From: Myxococcales bacterium UBA5297
Lineage (GTDB): Bacteria; Myxococcota; Myxococcia; Myxococcales; UBA5297
DNA length: 18,715 nt
Direction of reading: 5' to 3'
Assembly (NCBI GenBank): GCA_002408385.1
Contig: DHSB01000010.1
Coordinates: 1-18,715, forward strand
Both the position numbers and the translations under genes were made by a program. Below, in pieces: positions 14,927 through 18,715 of the stretch. A model generated the notes under the pieces. The model saw nothing but the letters and a program-made list of their open reading frames with translations, had not been told where the DNA came from and did not search any database. Numbering within the stretch: the stretch's first letter is position 1; the number at the start of each line of letters is the position of its first letter.

Positions 14927-15652
14927 CTACGACTCGGCGGCTGCGCGGGGAGTGATCTCTCCGGCGTCTTTGCCGACATGCCGCCCGATCTCCGAGAGGC
15001 GCTCCAGCACCCGCGGCCACGGTTGGAAGTCCGGCACAACGATCGGCCGGTCGCAGACGCCGAGAAACGCCATGCCGGCCGCCGCGGCGCCCGCCGCGTC
15101 GGTGTCCGGGCGGTCTCCGACGACGAGCCAGCGCGACGGGGGAATGCCGCAGCGCTCTGCCATCTGCAGAAACGAGGCGGGCGCGGGCTTGAACGCGCCG
15201 CTTGAGGCCGAAGAGGCACAAGCGCGAAAGAGCCGCGCATCGATCCCCAGCGCCTCGAGCCGCTGCTCGACCTGGCCGTGGTCGGACAGCACGCAGCAGG
15301 CGACCCCGCGCGCGGCGAGCTCGCGAAGCTGCTCGACCAGGCCGGGGCGCGGCCGGGCGTGACGGCGCAAGACCTCGACGAACGCGGGCATGAAGCGCTC
15401 CTCGTAGAAGCGCCGCGCGCGCTCGGGCGAGACGCCCGAACGAGCCGCGAGCAGGCGGTGGTGCTCCTCGAGCAACGCCGCTTCGCTCTCGAAGAGGCGG
15501 CCGGCGAGCTCGCGCCGCACCGAAGGCAGCCTGCGGAGGGGCGCGAGGTCGCGCAGGCAGGCGAGCACGATGCGCAGCTTGAGCCGCCTCGAGTGGGCGT
15601 AGAGCGTCCCGTCGAGGTCGAACAGGACGCCCTCGATGGAGCAGAAGGTCAC
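14927..15652 (-). CDS. HAD-superfamily hydrolase (probable phosphatase)
   Basis: Predicted 241-residue cytosolic hydrolase. Motif I is FDLDGTLY, with nucleophile Asp12 and acid/base Asp14. A helical C1-type cap lies at about 20-95, motif II is Ser123 (CVLSDHG), motif III is Lys155 (AFKPAP) and motif IV is GDRPDTDAAGA with Asp180 and Asp185. All catalytic residues are present, so it should be an active Mg-dependent phosphatase or relative. The start is taken as the GTG at 15652, which overlaps the GH3 stop (GTGA) and lies directly before the first strand of the fold. It is 44 bases upstream of the permease gene. The substrate is not evident; its position suggests it dephosphorylates an intermediate of the operon's pathway. 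Confidence 0.9.
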   Translation of the reverse strand: MTFCSIEGVLFDLDGTLYAHSRRLKLRIVLACLRDLAPLRRLPSVRRELAGRLFESEAALLEEHHRLLAARSGVSPERARRFYEERFMPAFVEVLRRHARPRPGLVEQLRELAARGVACCVLSDHGQVEQRLEALGIDARLFRACASSASSGAFKPAPASFLQMAERCGIPPSRWLVVGDRPDTDAAGAAAAGMAFLGVCDRPIVVPDFQPWPRVLERLSEIGRHVGKDAGEITPRAAAES

Positions 15653-17376
15653 GACGCTTTCCGGATCGAACCCTCGACGAGCTGGTCCATCCGCTCTCGG
15701 GTGTGGTCGAGCCCGGACAGATGCATCCACTTGAACTGCCCGTCGTGAGCGCCCTCGGCGAGGCGCAGGGCGCGATAGCGCTCGAAGGAATCCCGGCGCA
15801 GCGGCAGCAGCTCGAGCGGTGCGAGCCGTTCGCTCGCCCTCTTGGCTCGGTACTCGACGTTGACGCACGCGAGGGCCTCGTCGACGGCGAGCTGAAACTC
15901 GCGCCGGCGTGCCGGGCTGGTGTCGGCCGGGAACTCGACGTAGAGGCTGTAGCGCTGCCTCTCGACGTCGGCGTAGCCCATGAAGAACTCGTACCCGACG
16001 CCGGTCTCGCGCGAGGCGATGGCCATCGCCTCGATGAGCTGATCCTCGGAGAGCTTCTCGCCGGTGATGCTGGTGATGCCCTTGCCCTTGTAGAGGAAGC
16101 GGACGACGGGCGCGGTGTCGAAGTGGCCGACGACCTCGAGCACGTCGTTCATCTCGTAGCGGTACAGCCCGCTGAGCGTGGTGACGTAGATGAAGTAGCG
16201 CTCTCCGACCTCGAGCTCGTCGGCGAGCAGGAAGCGCCGGTCGGGCGAGTCGCCGTCATCGACGTGCGCGAACTCGTAGTAGCCGTTCTGGATCTGCAGG
16301 ATCGAGCCGCCGGACTGCTTGTCGATGAGGTCGGTGGCAGTGAGCTCCGAGGCGATGTATCCGAAGTCGAGGATCGGGGTTTCGGGCGCGAACCACTCGC
16401 GCAGCTTCGGGATGAGCAGGCCGCAGTTGCCGTTGGTCCAGGTGTGGACGAGCTTCAGGTTCGGCCAGTAGAGCGCGGGCGTGAAACGCTGCGCCGAGCC
16501 GGCGAGCCGCTCGAGCTCGGCGGCCCGCTCCGGGTCCGGCTCGAGGGTCGACTCGACCTCAGCGCGGATGGCCGGGTCGAGCTCGAGCGTCGGGTCGAGC
16601 GTCCCGTCGTGGATGTCGCGGATGAGCTCTTCCTTCGCCTCGTCGGCGCGGCGCACGAAGTTGAGCACCGTCGACGGGTTGCCGGTCAGGATGATGGTGA
16701 CGTTGGCGCCGAGCGCGCAGCGCAACAGCGTGTAGACCTTGGCCCGGTGGTCGGCGATGGTCATCGCGCTGTACGGGATGGTGTGTACGAGCTTTATGAA
16801 CTCGGGGATATTCTGGTAGACGAGGCCCGAGAGGCTGCCGTACGGGGTGCCGTCGGGGGTGTGGCCCTCGACCGAGGGCGAGACGAGGGTGAAGTCCTTG
16901 CCGGCGTAGACCCCGGGGAAGTCGCGCATCAGCCCGTAGAGCCAGAGCTTGCCGCGGTTCTTGATGGTGCGCTCGAAGGCATAGGGCGAGACCGGCAGCA
17001 GCTTCGCCTTCGCGGTGGTGCCGCTCGTCTGGTTGTACATGAGCGGCTTGCCCGGGAAGAGCACCCCGGCCTCGCCGTTGATGTGCCGCTCGATGTAGGG
17101 GAGCAGCCCTTCGTAGTCGCGCACTGGCACCGCGGCGCGGAACTGCTCGGGCGTCGCGACCGCGCCGAAGCGGTGCTCGCGCCCGAAGGCGGTGTCGCCG
17201 GCGTAGTGGAGGATCTCCCGCAGCAGCCGCTCCTGGGTCGCCCGGGTGTCGCGCGCCGCCGCGACGAAGCTGCGGTAGAGCTTGGAGCCGGGGATGGAGA
17301 GGATGGTCTCCAGGTGGCGGGCCATGAAGCGGGTGACCAGGCCCGGCTGGTGCTTACGCGGCTTGTTGGGTTGCAT
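15649..17376 (-). CDS. GH3-family acyl-adenylating amide synthetase
   Basis: Predicted 575-residue enzyme of the GH3 group (ANL-type adenylating fold). Plant members join acids such as indole-acetate or jasmonate to amino acids through an acyl-AMP; most bacterial members have no known substrate. ATP-binding motifs are visible: QTSGTTAKAK (116-125), FGYIASE (338-344) and YRYEMNDVLEV (406-416). The N-terminal LLREILHYAGDTAFGREHRF and the C-terminal hinge KGKGITSITGEKLSEDQL are also family-typical. Length matches the family. The ATG at 17376 has AAAGGA five bases upstream. Its start overlaps the acyltransferase end by 23 bases, and its stop overlaps the HAD start, indicating a co-translated set. 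Family membership is firm; the acid and amine substrates are unknown. Confidence 0.94.
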   Translation of the reverse strand: MQPNKPRKHQPGLVTRFMARHLETILSIPGSKLYRSFVAAARDTRATQERLLREILHYAGDTAFGREHRFGAVATPEQFRAAVPVRDYEGLLPYIERHINGEAGVLFPGKPLMYNQTSGTTAKAKLLPVSPYAFERTIKNRGKLWLYGLMRDFPGVYAGKDFTLVSPSVEGHTPDGTPYGSLSGLVYQNIPEFIKLVHTIPYSAMTIADHRAKVYTLLRCALGANVTIILTGNPSTVLNFVRRADEAKEELIRDIHDGTLDPTLELDPAIRAEVESTLEPDPERAAELERLAGSAQRFTPALYWPNLKLVHTWTNGNCGLLIPKLREWFAPETPILDFGYIASELTATDLIDKQSGGSILQIQNGYYEFAHVDDGDSPDRRFLLADELEVGERYFIYVTTLSGLYRYEMNDVLEVVGHFDTAPVVRFLYKGKGITSITGEKLSEDQLIEAMAIASRETGVGYEFFMGYADVERQRYSLYVEFPADTSPARRREFQLAVDEALACVNVEYRAKRASERLAPLELLPLRRDSFERYRALRLAEGAHDGQFKWMHLSGLDHTRERMDQLVEGSIRKAS

Positions 17377-18151
17377 GGTCGTCCTTTGCGGCTTCTGTGG
17401 GGCGCGAGGCGAGGCGGTCGTATTCGAGGAGCCGGCCCTCTATCAAGTCGTGGTAGCGCTGGGCGGCCGAGTCCGGGTCCGCGATGCGTTCGGCGGGCAG
17501 CAGCTCGAGGCTGATCTCGGTGCGCCTGCGGCCCAACAGCTCGACGAGCTGCGGCAGCATCCCGCGGCCGGTGTCCCAGCGCAGCGCCTTGCGGTCGGGC
17601 AGGTAGTCGATGACGCAGGCCTGCACGAGCTTTCCCTGCCGTGCGGCTTCGTGGAAGCAGAACGGCTTGAAGGGAGGACGCAGCGCCTCGGGGCTCGCGC
17701 CTCCTTCGGGGAAGACGACGAGGCGATCGCCGTCCTCGAGGACGCCGCGCACGCCCTCGCGAGCCGAGCGCCTCGACTCGCTGCTCGCGCGGTCGACGAA
17801 GACGTGCCCTTGCGCGGCGAGCGCGGAGCCGAAGTAGAGGACCCGGCGCATCTCCATTTTGATGACGAAGACGGCGGGGAAGAGAGAGCCCAGCGCCGGG
17901 ACGTCGAGAAAGCCCATGTGGTTGGCGACGATGAGATCGCCCATCGGGCCCTCGGGACGGCTGCGGCAGCGCACGCGGACGCCCATGATCCAGGCGAGCC
18001 CCCGCGCCCAGAGCGAGATGAGGTCGGTCGGCCGACGCCTCCACCAGCGCCAGTAGACGAGGACGCCGCGGAGCCGCGCGCACCAATGCACCGCGAGCGT
18101 AAAGGCGAGAGCGACGGGCGCACGAATGAGCACGCGAAGCCACGACCCCAT
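17354..18151 (-). CDS. PlsC-type 1-acyl-glycerol-phosphate acyltransferase family protein
   Basis: Predicted 265-residue membrane-associated acyltransferase. A hydrophobic N-terminus (LIRAPVALAFTLAVHWCARL, 8-27) would tether it to the inner membrane. The catalytic HX4D motif is NHMGFLD (His78, Asp83), and the acceptor-binding motif is FPEGG (147-151). The stretch between them (PAVFVIKMEMRRVLYFGSALAAQG) is typical of the PlsC/LPLAT group. The ATG at 18151 has GGAGG five bases upstream, so the frame continuing to 18382 is rejected. It is the first gene of the leftward operon. It may be a housekeeping PlsC, or an OlsA-like enzyme acylating a different lipid; the link to GH3 favours a special substrate but does not prove it. 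Confidence 0.9.
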   Translation of the reverse strand: MGSWLRVLIRAPVALAFTLAVHWCARLRGVLVYWRWWRRRPTDLISLWARGLAWIMGVRVRCRSRPEGPMGDLIVANHMGFLDVPALGSLFPAVFVIKMEMRRVLYFGSALAAQGHVFVDRASSESRRSAREGVRGVLEDGDRLVVFPEGGASPEALRPPFKPFCFHEAARQGKLVQACVIDYLPDRKALRWDTGRGMLPQLVELLGRRRTEISLELLPAERIADPDSAAQRYHDLIEGRLLEYDRLASRPTEAAKDDHATQQAA

Positions 18152-18171
18152 GCCAGCCTCCGAGAGGATTC

Positions 18172-18212
18172 GACTGTCCAGTCTTGCACGAGCGGCGCCG
18201 CGAGGGCGCGGC
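18172..18212 (-). promoter_or_regulatory. Inverted repeats in the leader of the acyltransferase-GH3 operon
   Basis: Two elements lie just upstream of the operon's first start codon: GACTGTCCAGTC (18172-18183, perfect 5-bp arms around two bases) and GCCGCG-AGGG-CGCGGC (18197-18212, 6-bp stem with a 4-base loop). They may be an operator and a leader hairpin. No promoter could be assigned firmly. Confidence 0.35.
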
Positions 18213-18266
18213 TTTCCACACCGCTGGGGCGGGCGCGCATCGGGGTTGGCGGGCAACCGACCGCTC

Positions 18267-18473
18267 ATGAAGCAAGAGGCCGAGCGGCTGCCGGTGGACA
18301 GGGCAGTCGCCGACTGCTGGGGCCGGCTGCTCGCAAAGGCAGGGCGCCCGATGCCAAGCATCGACAGCCTGCTCGCTGCCACGGCCGTGCATCACGAGCT
18401 GCGCCTGGCGACTCGCAACGTCGGGGATTTCGACTATCCGGGGCTGGAGGTTGTCAACCCCTGGCAGCGTTAG
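18267..18473 (+). pseudogene. C-terminal remnant of a VapC-like PIN-domain toxin
   Basis: This frame encodes about 68 residues matching only the C-terminal half of a VapC/FitB PIN domain: LPVDRAVADCWGRLL, then PSIDSLLAATAVHHELRL, then ATRNVGDFDYPGLEVVNPW. The later acidic residues (Asp33, Asp54 from the Met at 18267) are kept. The N-terminal half with the first catalytic Asp (usually MYLLDTN-like) and the middle helices are absent. Upstream in-frame sequence to 18126 is arginine- and glycine-rich leader DNA of the operon on the other strand. No antitoxin gene adjoins it. It is therefore a broken copy and should have no nuclease activity. Confidence 0.75.
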
Positions 18474-18681
18474 CTGCAAACCCTCGAAGTCCTGTTCACC
18501 GTCAAATCGTTGCCGGATGCTCGTGTTTGCGTCCACCGCGAGGATGGTGTCGTTACAGCAGGTCCTCCGGCCTATCGCGCGAGAGGCTGCCGTGGGCGAA
18601 CTTGGAGCCAGGTACGCGAAGGGATGGAGGATGAAGCTCCGGCTTCGTCTGACGAACGAAGCTCCAGCTTCGTCGAGGCGT
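18474..18681. repeat. Right-end intergenic DNA with paired short palindromes
   Basis: No gene is seen. Two similar 18-bp near-palindromes occur at 18631-18648 (ATGAAGCTCCGGCTTCGT) and 18656-18673 (ACGAAGCTCCAGCTTCGT). The second has perfect 8-bp arms. They resemble a short dispersed intergenic repeat. Confidence 0.55.
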
Positions 18682-18715
18682 GGGGGGGGGCCGGGCCCCC
18701 CCCCGCCCCCCCCCC
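18682..18715. other. Poly-G/poly-C tract, probable contig-end artefact
   Basis: The last 34 bases contain only G and C, in long homopolymer runs unlike the rest of the window. Such tracts are common at the ends of short-read contigs. They should not be taken as biological without independent reads. Confidence 0.7.

Noticed and set aside
7579..17376. An auxin pathway suggested by an auxin efflux carrier-type permease and a GH3 protein in one window
   Set aside because: The names come from plant relatives. The genes are 7 kb apart in different transcription units, and bacterial members of both families act on other substrates or have unknown ones.
18126..18473. A complete VapC toxin gene
   Set aside because: The N-terminal catalytic Asp region is missing, and the upstream half of the frame is leader DNA of the opposite-strand operon. 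It is listed as a pseudogene remnant.

Overview
The window is GC-rich bacterial DNA (about 70% by eye) with long shadow reading frames on every strand. The gene set suggests a Gram-negative, myxobacterium-like or deltaproteobacterial organism: a class II photolyase, a collagen-like/IPT lipoprotein, a three-subunit proton-translocating transhydrogenase, a GH3 enzyme and a MacB/Lol-type exporter. This placement is an inference from gene content. No rRNA, tRNA, CRISPR array or complete insertion sequence was seen. The right end runs into a poly-G/poly-C tract that looks like a contig end.

Layout. Positions 1-649 hold no gene but carry about 11-12 units of a 41/42-bp tandem repeat, most of whose units can form a hairpin. 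A collagen-like, IPT-domain, propeller-like lipoprotein (650-2722, minus) is divergent from a class II CPD photolyase (2922-4457, plus). The photolyase converges on a membrane histidine kinase (4673-6067, minus), with a perfect 11-bp stem hairpin between them. A gene-poor stretch of 825 bp (6068-6892) follows. Next come a stand-alone cyclic-nucleotide-binding-domain protein (6893-7396, plus), an AEC-family permease (7579-8481, minus) and a receiver-only response regulator (8789-9250, minus).

The operon pntAA-pntAB-pntB (9720-12567, plus) encodes an NAD(P) transhydrogenase, with overlapping junctions. Facing it on the minus strand is a tightly packed operon. In transcription order it holds a PlsC-type acyltransferase, a GH3-family adenylating amide synthetase, a HAD hydrolase, a FtsX/MacB-type permease, its ABC ATPase, and probably a 104-residue protein of unknown function. 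Start and stop codons overlap at three of its junctions. The right end has a C-terminal remnant of a VapC/PIN toxin gene and short palindromic repeats.

How the parts may work together. The transhydrogenase links the proton gradient to NADPH supply. The histidine kinase, the receiver protein and the cyclic-nucleotide protein are signalling parts without adjacent partners. The acyltransferase/GH3/HAD/ABC operon is the best candidate for an undescribed pathway. GH3 enzymes join a carboxylate to an amine through an acyl-adenylate, PlsC enzymes acylate hydroxyls, and MacB/Lol-type transporters act on lipids, lipoproteins or small amphiphiles. An acylated amide or aminolipid product that is exported would fit, but this is inference. 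A dispersed intergenic repeat family occurs at least three times, between the gene blocks.
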